A DNA stretch of 41,627 nt from Oscillospiraceae bacterium (GCA_031261635.1 JAISJH010000113.1:1-41627), one strand, 5' to 3'; counted from the stretch's first letter, positions 1-7,997 are shown. Numbers and translations are program-made. Notes: generated from the sequence alone by a model not told the origin.

Positions 1-112
1 AGCAATCCAGTGCCGCAGTCCGCAGATACGTATGTTTTCCCCCCGGCACTGGATTGCTTCGCACCTGTAACATTCAGCGTATCTCACGCTTACCGGTGCT
101 TCGCAAAGACGC
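1..112. repeat. Dispersed palindromic repeat, partial copy (family 1)
   Basis: Right-hand part of the family-1 element, cut by the window edge. It starts in the inner arm GCAATCCAGTGCCG, runs through the ATACGTATGTT centre to the opposing arm CGGCACTGGATTGC, and ends near GGTGCTTCGCAAAGACG, a degenerate form of the usual GCTTCGCAATGACG end. Full copies lie at 7831-7997, 9503-9667, 12055-12222, 16183-16347, 20026-20229, 30831-31028 and 33441-33627. No coding capacity is credible here. Confidence 0.85.
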
Positions 113-130
113 GCGCGGCGCGGGACGGGG

Positions 131-200
131 GAAGGGCGAGTTTGAAACCCGCCCCTACGAACCGTTGCGAACCATTACGAAGCCGTTGCGAACCCTTACG
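131..200. repeat. Family-2 hairpin plus a two-copy 21-bp tandem repeat at a gene end
   Basis: 131-158 is an inverted repeat of the GGGCGGGTTTGAAACCCGCCC type ending in CCCCTAC. Next comes CCGTTGCGAACC-TTACG at 162-179 and again at 183-200 (period 21, one mismatch). The second copy contains the stop codon of the minus-strand DHHW gene at 196-198. The hairpin lies just past that stop and could help end transcription, but there is no clear U-tract. Confidence 0.7.
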
Positions 201-1404
201 GCGCAACCTTTACAACGTTCTCGTCGCCTATCGCGTTTACTCCCGCGAGGACTATTGTTATATCCGGGCTGTATTCCTCCAGATAGGCTGCGTAGTCGCG
301 GTTATACGTCCGCATATCTATTTCCTGCACCTCTCTGAATATCAGCGTCAGGAGGCTGTACGGCACGTTGCCGAAGCTGTCGCCTATTACGAGCAGCTTT
401 TTATCTATTGGCGCGTTGTAGTTTTTACGTATACCGTAGCTGAAATCGCTGTTGCCGTAGGCGGCGTAGGCGCTTAGGTTGTAGTAGTCACGTTTTTCAA
501 GCAGGGACTTGAATATTGTTGCCTCCGTCCAGGTTCCCGTTACGTAGTTGTCCCAGTTAGGTATTTCAGTGCTTATAAGCGTATCAAAATCCGGCTCGAT
601 TAGAACGAAATCGTCAACGCCGCCAAAGTATTGCCCTACGCGCTTGCCGTAGTAACCAAGAAAGAGCTTTTCATAGGTCGTTTTCTTAAAGCTGGCAATA
701 TCCGTAAGCATAGGGTCTGTTTCGCCTATAAAACCCAGGTCGGCGAGGGTTTTAACTATCGCCTGATAGGCGTAGAAACCTCCGGTTTCAGCCCTCCAGT
801 GGTGGTCGGTTATATAAAACAGCTCCTCTGAACTGTAACCGAGGTCGTGAAAGATTTCGCGCAGGTCTACGTTATCGACCTTATTAGCCGTGAGCGCGTC
901 AAGAAACGCGTCGGCGACGGTGTTTTCCGGGTCGTAGGCTTCTTTTGTTAATAAGTCCTCGTATTTTGAAACTTTGCCGGGCGCCATAACGAACAAAACC
1001 TCACCGCCCTGTTCCGCGAGAAAATCATTCAGCGCGGTCAGCGCGCTCACTCCCGGCTCTATAATCGCGGGAATATTCGGAACGTAGTCGAGCGTAGCGG
1101 GCTTCCACGACAGCTGTCCGTTATTCAGGCGGTATATAGAGTTCAGCTCGCGCTGCCCGAGAAGCCTCGCCGCAAGCCCGTTAATGTCAATCCAAAAGCC
1201 GTCAAAGGGGCGAATGAACTCGCCAAATTCCGGCGCGTTGTTGACTTCCGCGACAATGTTAACGGTTTCAACGTTATCCATATTGTCAAGCCGGCGCATA
1301 GAACTCCACGCGCTTCGTCCGTAGGTGGATAAGCCGTAGATGGTAAGCGACAGCATAATAGCGGAAAATATAATAATTAGGCTCTTATCGGCAAGCTTTG
1401 ACAT
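196..1404 (-). CDS. DHHW/AlgJ-AlgX-like SGNH-fold protein, putative polysaccharide O-acetylation partner
   Basis: 402 residues. One N-terminal membrane segment (about residues 8-27) is followed by an extracytoplasmic domain. Two motifs mark the family: TDHHW at 199-203 (the Asp-His pair of the DHHW/AlgJ/AlgX group) and GDSFG at 341-345, with Ser343 the likely nucleophile. Together they give the Ser-His-Asp set of SGNH-type acetyl hydrolases/transferases. The gene starts 11 bp after the MBOAT stop, with AGAGG overlapping that stop as ribosome site. In such pairs the MBOAT protein carries acyl groups across the membrane and the DHHW/AlgJ partner places them on an extracellular polymer. The polymer is not identifiable here. 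Family assignment is firm; acetyl specificity is inferred. Confidence 0.85.
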   Translation of the reverse strand: MSKLADKSLIIIFSAIMLSLTIYGLSTYGRSAWSSMRRLDNMDNVETVNIVAEVNNAPEFGEFIRPFDGFWIDINGLAARLLGQRELNSIYRLNNGQLSWKPATLDYVPNIPAIIEPGVSALTALNDFLAEQGGEVLFVMAPGKVSKYEDLLTKEAYDPENTVADAFLDALTANKVDNVDLREIFHDLGYSSEELFYITDHHWRAETGGFYAYQAIVKTLADLGFIGETDPMLTDIASFKKTTYEKLFLGYYGKRVGQYFGGVDDFVLIEPDFDTLISTEIPNWDNYVTGTWTEATIFKSLLEKRDYYNLSAYAAYGNSDFSYGIRKNYNAPIDKKLLVIGDSFGNVPYSLLTLIFREVQEIDMRTYNRDYAAYLEEYSPDITIVLAGVNAIGDENVVKVAP

Positions 1405-1415
1405 TTTCGCAACCT

Positions 1416-2816
1416 CTAAAAATTGAAGTATATAAACGGGTTATGCGCACCCATAACGATGTACGATATAGCCCACAGGAACACGGCGAAGTAGCAAACG
1501 TGCCGCGCGACTGGATAGGCGCGGGAAAAGCGTACCGCGAGCTTTTCGCCTAAAATTTTCAAGGCGGGCGTAGTGCAGACAAGCGCCGCCGCCAGGAAAA
1601 ACCAGTGTTCGCGAAACGTTACAAACAGCGTCATAGCGTTATCGGCGTTGCCTGTCAATCCAACCATAGACAGCGAGTAGCCTAAGGCCGCAGAGCCGCT
1701 CGTGGCTCGAAACAGTACGCGCCCGCCGATTATGACAAGCAGCGCGATTATGCGGTAAAACCCGCGCCCAATAGGGCTTTTTAGGCGCTTAGGTATCCCC
1801 GCTAGTTTTTCAAAGGTTACAAATACGAAATACAGCAAGCCCCATACTATGAAATTATAATTCGCTCCGTGCCAAAAGCCTGTCAGAAACCACACCACAA
1901 AGAGGTTAAACACCAGTCGCGGCTTTTTAACCCTCGAGCCGCCTAACGGGAAATAGATGTAGTCGCGAAACCACTGTCCGAGCGATATATGCCACCTGTG
2001 CCAGAACTCCGAGACTGATTTAGCCATATAGGGATAGTTGAAATTTTCCTCAAACTCAAAGCCGAACATTTTTCCGAGCCCGATTGCCATATCTGAATAG
2101 CCGCAGAAGTCGAACAAGAGCTGAAGCGCGTAGGCAAGCACTCCAAGCCAGGCGTAGGCAACCCCGCGGCTCGCGTCCGGCATATTAAACGCCGCGTCCG
2201 CTATCAGCGAGAGGTTGTTTGCGAGTATAACTTTTTTCGCGAAACCTACGATAAAGCGGCGCACCCCCTCCGCAAAGAGAGCCGCCGAATACGTGCGGTG
2301 TTCAAGCTGTTCCGCGATTGAGCCGTAGCGGACAATAGGCCCCGCGACAAGTTGCGGGAATAGCGCGATATAGAGCGCGACGTTATGAGGCTTAACCTGC
2401 GCGCTCCCCGGCTTGCGGTATACGTCAATAACGTAGCTCATAGCCTGGAAAGTGAAAAACGAAATCCCGATAGGAAGCACAAACCCGGGGTCAGTAAACG
2501 TAATACCGAATAAAGCAACGACGCGCGAGGTAAACCCGAGGTATTTATAGACATAGAGAAGCCCGACATTAACCGCTATAGCCAAAATCAGAACGGGCTT
2601 CGCGACCTTGCGGACTTTATCAATCACAAGCGCGGCGAGATAGTTCAGCGCAATCGACCCGAGCATTACAAGGACAAAGCGCGGCTCGCCCCAGGCATAG
2701 AACCCGAGCGACATAATAAGCAGGAAAACGTTACGATACCGCTTACCCAGCAGGTAATATCCCGCGAGGGTAAGCGGCAGAAACGTAAATAAAAATATCG
2801 TGCTTGAAAACAGCAT
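1416..2816 (-). CDS. MBOAT family O-acyltransferase (AlgI/DltB/PatA-like)
   Basis: 466 residues, the usual length for AlgI-type MBOAT proteins, with many hydrophobic segments. The conserved block SEFWHRWHISLGQWFRDY spans about residues 269-286, and GFWHGANYNFIVWG carries the invariant membrane-embedded His316. PatA/AlgI/DltB proteins act in the cytoplasmic membrane and feed acyl (usually acetyl) groups to an outside partner. The partner here is the DHHW protein directly downstream. DltB is less likely because no dltA or dltC lies nearby. The start is the ATG at 2814-2816 with a weak AGGA about 12 nt upstream. It follows the nucleotidyltransferase gene by only 19 bp, so it is probably read from an upstream promoter. 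Confidence 0.93.
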   Translation of the reverse strand: MLFSSTIFLFTFLPLTLAGYYLLGKRYRNVFLLIMSLGFYAWGEPRFVLVMLGSIALNYLAALVIDKVRKVAKPVLILAIAVNVGLLYVYKYLGFTSRVVALFGITFTDPGFVLPIGISFFTFQAMSYVIDVYRKPGSAQVKPHNVALYIALFPQLVAGPIVRYGSIAEQLEHRTYSAALFAEGVRRFIVGFAKKVILANNLSLIADAAFNMPDASRGVAYAWLGVLAYALQLLFDFCGYSDMAIGLGKMFGFEFEENFNYPYMAKSVSEFWHRWHISLGQWFRDYIYFPLGGSRVKKPRLVFNLFVVWFLTGFWHGANYNFIVWGLLYFVFVTFEKLAGIPKRLKSPIGRGFYRIIALLVIIGGRVLFRATSGSAALGYSLSMVGLTGNADNAMTLFVTFREHWFFLAAALVCTTPALKILGEKLAVRFSRAYPVARHVCYFAVFLWAISYIVMGAHNPFIYFNF

Positions 2817-2835
2817 ATAATGTGTGTGTCCTAAG

Positions 2836-3156
2836 TTAAATTATTCGTATCCCGGTCTCAAGAACTTCGTTAGCAAACCAGTTGTTGTTCCCAAAATCCT
2901 CCGGGGAAAATAAGTGCGGCTCAATGCGGACATCGTAATCACGGCGCATTTTCATAAATTCAAGTCCGTCGTTAAAACGATTACCTGTAATGCCTTTCGT
3001 TATGAACGCAACATCAATGTCACTTTCCTCACGGGCTACGTCCTTGGCATATGAGCCAAAGAGATACGCGCCGGAAATGTCAACCTGACTACGTACATAG
3101 TCAACATATTTACGCGTTAAGTCGAGAACTTCCTGTTTAGTATAGACGTCAACCAT
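2836..3156 (-). CDS. Minimal nucleotidyltransferase (MNT domain), partner of HEPN protein
   Basis: 106 residues, a complete small MNT protein. The Pol-beta-type signature is intact: GS at 34-35, ten residues, then DID at 46-48 (GSYAKDVAREESDIDVAF), giving the Gly-Ser and the metal-binding Asp pair. GAGGAG stands 8 nt before the ATG at 3154-3156. The gene overlaps the end of the HEPN gene by 40 bp, so the two are translated together. MNT/HEPN pairs are widespread and mobile. In the studied MntA-HepT systems the MNT protein AMPylates and silences the HEPN RNase. Whether this pair works so is unknown, because the HEPN partner lacks the usual RNase motif. Confidence 0.9.
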   Translation of the reverse strand: MVDVYTKQEVLDLTRKYVDYVRSQVDISGAYLFGSYAKDVAREESDIDVAFITKGITGNRFNDGLEFMKMRRDYDVRIEPHLFSPEDFGNNNWFANEVLETGIRII

Positions 3157-3518
3157 TCTTTTATCTCCTCAAATTCATTCAAAGCGGACAGCGTGTATTC
3201 TTTTGTACATACTTTATAAAAATCCCGCTTATCTTCGGGGTATCGAGCTGCCATTTGAAAGCCGGTGAACTTTTCAAGTAATCCCTCTTGCTTATCACTA
3301 ATAGGAATACCGGCTTTCACTGTTAAGCGCACTAAGTCGTGGATTTTCAAAACCGGAACATCGGGTAGATTTTGGCAATGAACAGCCTTAATGAGTTTTT
3401 CCAGTATCAAATGACTAAGGAACAAGCACCAATCATAGTTTCCGGCATCAAAAAGGTTGTACATTGGCCTATAATCGTGTTCCGCTATTGAGAACCAGTA
3501 GTCTACCTTGTCAATCAT
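3117..3518 (-). CDS. HEPN domain protein, partner of MNT nucleotidyltransferase
   Basis: 133 residues from the chosen start. It has the all-helical HEPN pattern: WFSIAEHDYRPMYNLFDAG, then LSHLILEKLIKAVHC, then a KIHDLVRL helix and an ARYPED stretch. An R-x4-6-H RNase motif, the active site of toxic HEPN proteins, is not visible; KIHDL marks a different HEPN subgroup. The frame is open further upstream, but ATG 3516-3518 is preferred because GAGGTG (3525-3530) sits at correct spacing. The longer version would translate the dispersed family-3 repeat at 3531-3562. It lies about 50 bp after the ABC gene and overlaps the MNT gene. It could be a toxin-antitoxin-like or stress module. Confidence 0.85.
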   Translation of the reverse strand: MIDKVDYWFSIAEHDYRPMYNLFDAGNYDWCLFLSHLILEKLIKAVHCQNLPDVPVLKIHDLVRLTVKAGIPISDKQEGLLEKFTGFQMAARYPEDKRDFYKVCTKEYTLSALNEFEEIKEWLTSILNRKFST

Positions 3519-3530
3519 AGACATCACCTC

Positions 3531-3562
3531 GTATTTGATATTTGATATTTGATAACTGTTAA
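3531..3562. repeat. Short dispersed repeat (family 3)
   Basis: Three TATTTGA units followed by TAACTGTTA. The same arrangement, ATAACAGTTAT next to CAAATAT units, recurs at 9753-9794, 13855-13894, 21652-21680, 33237-33318 and 40223-40263. Here it lies between the ABC stop and the HEPN ribosome site. Confidence 0.8.
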
Positions 3563-3568
3563 CTAACA

Positions 3569-6193
3569 CTACTCCGTCCTGAGCGCGACTACCGGGTCCT
3601 TATTCGCGGCTACGCGGCTTGGTATCAGACCCGCTATGAACGTTAGCGCGCAGCTTAGTACCACAAGCAGCACTCCTCCTACTACGGGGAGCTTTGACAC
3701 GTTCGGTATATCCGTCAGCATCTCTATTATAGCATTTGCCGGAATATTTATCAAGAGGGTAATTCCGATTCCGATTAAACCCGCCGCGAGACCCACCGTA
3801 AGGCTTTCCGCGTTGAATACTGTGGCTATATCGCCCTTGCTCGCGCCTATTGATTTCAGTACGCCGATTTCCTTTGTGCGTTCAAGCACCGATACGAAGG
3901 TTATAATACCAATCATAATTGAGCTAACAACAAGCGAGATACTTACAAAGCCTATCAGCAGATAGCTTATGGCGTTAATAATGTTACTGACGCTCGACAT
4001 AAGCAGACCTATAAAGTCAGTGTAGCGAAGCGGCTGCGCGTCCGGGTCTGCGTCTGTGCGCTCTGTGTTATAGCGGTCAATCAGCTCCACAATGCCGTCT
4101 TTGGCTTCGAAGTCTTTTGGGTAGATACTGATTGAATTGGGGCGCGTTTCTGACACTATGCCAAGCTTTAAGAGGTTATTTTCAATGTTCGCGTCGCTTG
4201 TGGTGCTGTACTGCTCCATAAGGGCGGCAATCTGCTCGTCCGTCATTCCCGCTAGCATTGCCTGGTATTCCTCTGGAACCTGCGAGATATCAAAGGCTTC
4301 GGGAGGCGCGTCCGGGTCGGCGAAAGGTTTGCCGGAGAACACGTCGGAGCTTTCGTCAGACAGCTGCGATTTAACTATATCGTATTCGCCTGTTTTATCC
4401 ATCATATATTTTGTAAGCTCGGGAGTATAGCCTACAAAGCCTCCCGCCGCCGCCATATCGCTGTCGGCTTTCTGCCGCACTATGCCGACTACCGTTAAGG
4501 TAAGCGCGTTATTGAGCGCACCGCGCATATAGTCGCTGTTAGTAGAGCGGTCCTGCCATATCCCGGCAGAGGTTTTTTCATACAGCGCGGCGTTAGGCAG
4601 AAGCTTATAGGTAAGCCCGATTAGGTCGTCGTATTCATAAACAAGCGACTCGGCCTCCATACCCTTGCCGGTCATTACGTCGCTTATAAGGGTTTTCAGG
4701 CTACTGGTGTCTTTCAGACCTAAAGCGTAGAGCGTGTAGTCAGTAATCTCGTTGCGCTCGTTGACGTGAATGATTATCTCGTCGTAGTTAGACGGCCATT
4801 TTCCGGCTATTACGTCATACTGCGAGTCAAGCATTTTCTGCGGGAGCATTTCGTACCAGACTTCCATACCGCTGCTCATCATTGACATACCGCCCATACC
4901 GCCGAGCTGCGATTCGGTGCCTCCCATAGAAACGGTGCCGGATTTATCGCCGGGCGCCATTCCGACTATCGGAGCCATATAGTACGCGGGATTTAACTGC
5001 ACAACCTCGTCCGGGTTTCCCTTGAAAATATTCATCTGCACGTTATAGCTGTAGGAAACGTTGTTAGCAAGCTCGTCAATCTCCGTTTTGTGAGCCTCGA
5101 GGTATTCCCTGAACGCTCCGAGGTCGTTTTTCTGACCTATTGAGGCGGTCATTCCGTTTACCATACTGCTCATTACGTCGAGGGAGTAGACCTTACCGTC
5201 CTCGTGGGTCTGCGATTCCTGGCGCATATCGGACATTGAGCCGAACAGCGCGGAGAGGTCTGTCGTCTGCTCCTGTATCTGAAGCGGGTAGCTTGACAAC
5301 GTATCCTCCTGAACCTTGTCAATATACGACTGCATACCGTTAGACAGCGACAGTATAAGCGCAATCCCGATAATACCGATAGAACCCGCAAAGGCGGTAA
5401 GGAAAGTCCGCGCCTTTTTAGTCATAAGGTTATTTAAGCTAAGTGACAGCGCGGTAAAGAAGCCCATAGAGGTCTTGCGCCCCAGGGGTTTATTGTCGCT
5501 GAGTTCCGTTTCCGGGTCAAAGGGGCGCGTATCGGACAGCACCTGTCCGTCAAGCAGGCGCACGGTACGGTTTGCGTAGCGGTCGGCTAAATCGCCGTTG
5601 TGCGTAACCATTATTACGAGCCGGTCGCTTGCGATTTCGCGCAGGATATCCATAATCTGAACAGACGTTTCGCTGTCGAGCGCACCCGTGGGTTCGTCAG
5701 CCATAAGAATATCGGGGTTATTGACAAGGGCGCGGGCAATGGCGACGCGCTGCATCTGCCCGCCGGACATCTGATTGGGCTTTTTCTTAGCCTGGTCGGA
5801 TAGTCCTACCTTTGACAGAGCCTCCATAGCGCGTCTGCGCCGCTCCGTTTTTCCAACGCCGGAGAGCGTCATTGCAAGCTCGACGTTTGACAAAACCGTC
5901 TGGTGAGTTATGAGGTTATAGTTCTGAAACACGAAGCCGACTTTGCGGTTACGGTAGGTGTCCCATTCGCGGTCTGTAAAGCTCTTGGTTGATTTGCCGT
6001 TGATGATTAAGTCGCCGGAGGTATAGCGGTCTAAACCCCCTAAGATATTGAGCATTGTCGTCTTACCGCAGCCGGACGGGCCGAGTATGGCGGCAAATTC
6101 GTTATCCCTGAACGCGAGGTTAACGCCACGGAGCGCCTGAACGTTAGTCGTCCCCGCCTTGTAGTCTTTTGTGATACTTTTTAGTTGGAGCAT
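3569..6193 (-). CDS. ABC transporter, ATPase-permease fusion of MacB/FtsX type
   Basis: 874 residues. The N-terminal ATPase (1-230) has Walker A GPSGCGKTT (38-46), signature MSGGQ, Walker B ILMADEPTGALD and switch VTHN. The permease half has one membrane segment near 250-275, a large extracytoplasmic domain, and three C-terminal segments ending in the FtsX-like VAANKDPVVALRTE. This is the MacB topology: such proteins act from outside on peptides, lipoproteins or antimicrobials rather than as classic channels. No MacA-like adaptor is adjacent. The domain order matches Gram-positive fused LolD/FtsX-type proteins often controlled by two-component systems. GGAGGA sits 7 nt before the ATG. The extracytoplasmic domain has a Gly/Met-rich loop (SQLGGMGGMSMMSSGM). 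Substrate unknown. Confidence 0.92.
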   Translation of the reverse strand: MLQLKSITKDYKAGTTNVQALRGVNLAFRDNEFAAILGPSGCGKTTMLNILGGLDRYTSGDLIINGKSTKSFTDREWDTYRNRKVGFVFQNYNLITHQTVLSNVELAMTLSGVGKTERRRRAMEALSKVGLSDQAKKKPNQMSGGQMQRVAIARALVNNPDILMADEPTGALDSETSVQIMDILREIASDRLVIMVTHNGDLADRYANRTVRLLDGQVLSDTRPFDPETELSDNKPLGRKTSMGFFTALSLSLNNLMTKKARTFLTAFAGSIGIIGIALILSLSNGMQSYIDKVQEDTLSSYPLQIQEQTTDLSALFGSMSDMRQESQTHEDGKVYSLDVMSSMVNGMTASIGQKNDLGAFREYLEAHKTEIDELANNVSYSYNVQMNIFKGNPDEVVQLNPAYYMAPIVGMAPGDKSGTVSMGGTESQLGGMGGMSMMSSGMEVWYEMLPQKMLDSQYDVIAGKWPSNYDEIIIHVNERNEITDYTLYALGLKDTSSLKTLISDVMTGKGMEAESLVYEYDDLIGLTYKLLPNAALYEKTSAGIWQDRSTNSDYMRGALNNALTLTVVGIVRQKADSDMAAAGGFVGYTPELTKYMMDKTGEYDIVKSQLSDESSDVFSGKPFADPDAPPEAFDISQVPEEYQAMLAGMTDEQIAALMEQYSTTSDANIENNLLKLGIVSETRPNSISIYPKDFEAKDGIVELIDRYNTERTDADPDAQPLRYTDFIGLLMSSVSNIINAISYLLIGFVSISLVVSSIMIGIITFVSVLERTKEIGVLKSIGASKGDIATVFNAESLTVGLAAGLIGIGITLLINIPANAIIEMLTDIPNVSKLPVVGGVLLVVLSCALTFIAGLIPSRVAANKDPVVALRTE

Positions 6194-6229
6194 AGTAGCT
6201 TCCTCCGCTTACTCATTCAATTTTCTTAG

Positions 6230-6238
6230 ATTATAGCA
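6230..6238 (-). promoter_or_regulatory. Extended -10 promoter of the ABC gene
   Basis: On the minus strand TGCTATAAT is a perfect extended -10. No good -35 lies 17 bp upstream; the nearest candidate, TTAACA at 6256-6261, is 20 bp away and belongs to the direct repeat. This suggests a promoter that depends on an activator. Confidence 0.6.
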
Positions 6239-6250
6239 CAACTTTCTCCG

Positions 6251-6327
6251 AAGTATGTTAACAAACCGTAAACGTTACAAGGCAAATTCCTAAGTATGTT
6301 AATAAACCGTAAACGTTGCAAGGCAAA
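6251..6327. promoter_or_regulatory. Tandem 36-bp direct repeat, likely regulator binding sites
   Basis: Copies at 6251-6286 and 6292-6327 match at 34 of 36 positions, with a 41-bp period (about four helical turns). On the minus strand each contains CAACGTTTACGGTTT or a close variant. They lie immediately upstream of the ABC extended -10 promoter and also upstream of the divergent plus-strand promoter. Spacing and position suggest paired binding sites for an activator. No regulator gene is in the window. Confidence 0.55.
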
Positions 6328-6340
6328 AATTTTTTTGCCT
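6321..6340. repeat. AT-rich palindrome between divergent promoters
   Basis: AGGCAAAAAT/TTTTTTGCCT, a near-perfect 20-bp dyad overlapping the end of the second direct repeat and 16 bp upstream of the plus-strand -35. It could be an operator, or an end-to-end signal stopping leftward read-through. I cannot decide between these. Confidence 0.45.
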
Positions 6341-6356
6341 GTCCGAAAATTTGCAC

Positions 6357-6385
6357 TTGACAGATTTGACGAATACGTATATAAT
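6357..6385 (+). promoter_or_regulatory. Consensus sigma-A promoter of the 6393 gene
   Basis: TTGACA at 6357-6362, 17-nt spacer, TATAAT at 6380-6385. The predicted transcription start (about 6391-6393) falls at the GTG codon of the downstream gene. Confidence 0.85.
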
Positions 6386-6392
6386 CGTAACT

Positions 6393-6983
6393 GTGAAAAG
6401 ATTCCTTTATTGGTGGCATAACGTCTTTACCTACCATTACGGACGTATCGCCCTGTGTGTCCTCGCTATTGCTTTGATAGTTATTGTGCTAATCCAAAGC
6501 AGTCTTAACACGCCTAAATTCGATATGCATATCGCCGTGGTGTTGACCGCCCCCGTTTCCTATGACGCTACGGAGCGGCTTCGGACTATGGCGGCGGAGG
6601 CCTGCGGCGACCTCAACGGCGACGGCGACGTTACTGTCGAACTCGTTACCGTTGACCTCTCGGCAGACCCGTCGACGACTTATCAGCAGCTTGAACTGCT
6701 GCTCGTTCAGCCGGAGTATGTGCTTTTCATACTGGAGGATAACGAATCGCTGGTTCACGGGAGGCGCGGCGACTTTAACCTTATTGAAAACTACGGTTTT
6801 ATCCCGGACAGCGGCTCGCCGTTCAGAGTGGAGATATCCGGAAGCCCCGCTATTGAAACCTTTGCCCCCGGGCGGACGCTCTATGCCTGTTTAGCCGACT
6901 GGACGACCAGCGGCAAGGGTAAGCGCGAATGGACGCGGGCGGCGGTTGACTTACTAGACAGAATTATTGGAGAGATACAGTGA
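6393..6983 (+). CDS. Membrane-anchored protein of unknown function
   Basis: 196 residues from the proposed GTG start. A short basic/aromatic N-terminus is followed by one membrane segment (about 20-37, LCVLAIALIVIVLI) and an extracytoplasmic domain of about 155 residues. That domain begins with a Rossmann-like strand-helix (MHIAVVLTAPVSYDATERL) and has an EF-hand-like DLNGDGDVT loop. I do not recognise the family. The frame is open upstream, but that stretch contains the consensus promoter, so translation from there is unlikely. GTG 6393 coincides with the predicted transcription start and has no ribosome site, so the mRNA may be leaderless. A later start inside the membrane segment is less likely. 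It overlaps the RNA methyltransferase gene (GTGA), suggesting coupled expression. Confidence 0.7.
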   Translation: MKRFLYWWHNVFTYHYGRIALCVLAIALIVIVLIQSSLNTPKFDMHIAVVLTAPVSYDATERLRTMAAEACGDLNGDGDVTVELVTVDLSADPSTTYQQLELLLVQPEYVLFILEDNESLVHGRRGDFNLIENYGFIPDSGSPFRVEISGSPAIETFAPGRTLYACLADWTTSGKGKREWTRAAVDLLDRIIGEIQ

Positions 6984-7666
6984 AAACAAACGACAGCGGC
7001 GGTATAACCTCGCGCCAGAACCCGCTTGTACAGCATTTGAAAAAACTTGGCAGCGACGCGGCTTATCGCAAGGACTGCGGAGAGTTTTTGGGTATAGGCT
7101 CAAAGCTTTTACAAGAGGCCGAACAGTCCGGCGTGGTAATCGGCAAGCGGATAACGAATACAGACCTCACAGGCTACATCGCGGGAATGAAATCCGCGCC
7201 GGATATTGTATTTTCCGCGTTTATTCCCGTTATCGGGCAATCAGAACCCGCGGCGTTTACGCTCGCGCTCGAGGACGTTCAAGACCCCGGCAATGTCGGG
7301 ACAATGCTTCGCACGGCCTACGCGCTCGGGATTGACAGCGTTGTGTTACTTGGGAACTGCGCGGATATCTGGCAGCCGGGCGTTCTGCGGGCGGCAATGG
7401 GCGCGGTTTTCAAGATATCCGTAATGGACGCTCTGCCGGAGGGCGTGCCTGTTATTGCCGCCGTAGTGGACGATAGCGCGACAGATATCCAAAAACTTCC
7501 AAAGTTTGACAGCGCCGTAGTCCTAATCGGCAACGAGGGTCACGGACTGCGCCGCGAAACAATAAAACGCGCGGATTTCAAAACGCGTATCCCAATAAGA
7601 GGCGAATCGCTAAACGCAGGAGCCGCCGCCGCGATACTGCTATGGCAGTTGACGGGGAGCGTGTGA
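6980..7666 (+). CDS. SpoU/TrmH-family RNA 2'-O-methyltransferase
   Basis: 228 residues. Starts at GTG 6980 with GGAGAG at 6969-6974; it overlaps the preceding stop. An N-terminal substrate-binding part (SRQNPLVQHLKKL) is followed by the SPOUT knot: motif 1 LEDVQDPGNVGTMLRTA, motif 2 VLIGNEGHGL, motif 3 IPIRGESLNAGAAAAILLW. The last is usually SLNVSVAAA, so the family Asn is kept while the following V-S is A-G. Such enzymes methylate ribose in rRNA or tRNA using S-adenosylmethionine; the exact target (RlmB-, TrmH- or YsgA-like) cannot be fixed. At the short end for the family. The stop codon merges into a 10-bp tandem repeat. Confidence 0.9.
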   Translation: MKTNDSGGITSRQNPLVQHLKKLGSDAAYRKDCGEFLGIGSKLLQEAEQSGVVIGKRITNTDLTGYIAGMKSAPDIVFSAFIPVIGQSEPAAFTLALEDVQDPGNVGTMLRTAYALGIDSVVLLGNCADIWQPGVLRAAMGAVFKISVMDALPEGVPVIAAVVDDSATDIQKLPKFDSAVVLIGNEGHGLRRETIKRADFKTRIPIRGESLNAGAAAAILLWQLTGSV

Positions 7667-7807
7667 GTAATGTGTGAGAACTTGTAAGAATATGTAAAAA
7701 CGTGTAAGAACGTGTAAGAACGTGTAAGAACGTGTAAAAACGTGTAAAAACGTATGAGAACGTGTGAGAATGTGTGAGAACGTGTAAAAAACGTCTAGGA
7801 ACGTGTA
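7660..7807. repeat. 10-bp tandem repeat array starting at a stop codon
   Basis: Unit CGTGTAAGAA/CGTGTGAGAA. From 7671 to 7790 twelve units follow in exact 10-bp register, then decay. The last coding bases plus stop of the RNA methyltransferase (7660-7669, CGTGTGAGTA) form a unit zero with a 1-bp insertion after it. There are no unique spacers, so it is not a CRISPR. Confidence 0.9.
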
Positions 7808-7830
7808 TTGAAAACGGCGAGGACTCAAAA

Positions 7831-7997
7831 GTCCGTCATTGCGAGCGCCGGAACGCATAACATACAACCCGGGTCTAGGCGCGCGGCAATCCAGTGCCGG
7901 AAACCACAGATACGTATGTTACGCTCGCGGCACTGGATTGCTTCGCCGCTATACGTCCTACGTATCGCACGCGTTCCGCGGCTTCGCAATGACGAAC
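7831..7997. repeat. Dispersed palindromic repeat, complete copy (family 1)
   Basis: Outer ends GTCCGTCATTGCGAGCGCCGG and CCGCGGCTTCGCAATGACG are inverted. Inner arms GGCAATCCAGTGCCG and CGGCACTGGATTGC are inverted around a centre with ATACGTATGTT. About 165 bp; no open frame of its own. MITE-like or REP-like; no transposase in the window. Confidence 0.88.

Noticed and set aside
3519-3569. 17-codon N-terminal extension of the HEPN protein
   Set aside because: Encoded by a dispersed repeat; the later ATG has a well-spaced GAGGTG.
6351-6392. 14-codon extension of the membrane-anchored protein
   Set aside because: It overlaps the consensus -35/-10 promoter, so it would not be on the mRNA.
7660-7807. 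Possible CRISPR array
   Set aside because: Units are 10 bp in direct contact, with no spacers and no cas genes.
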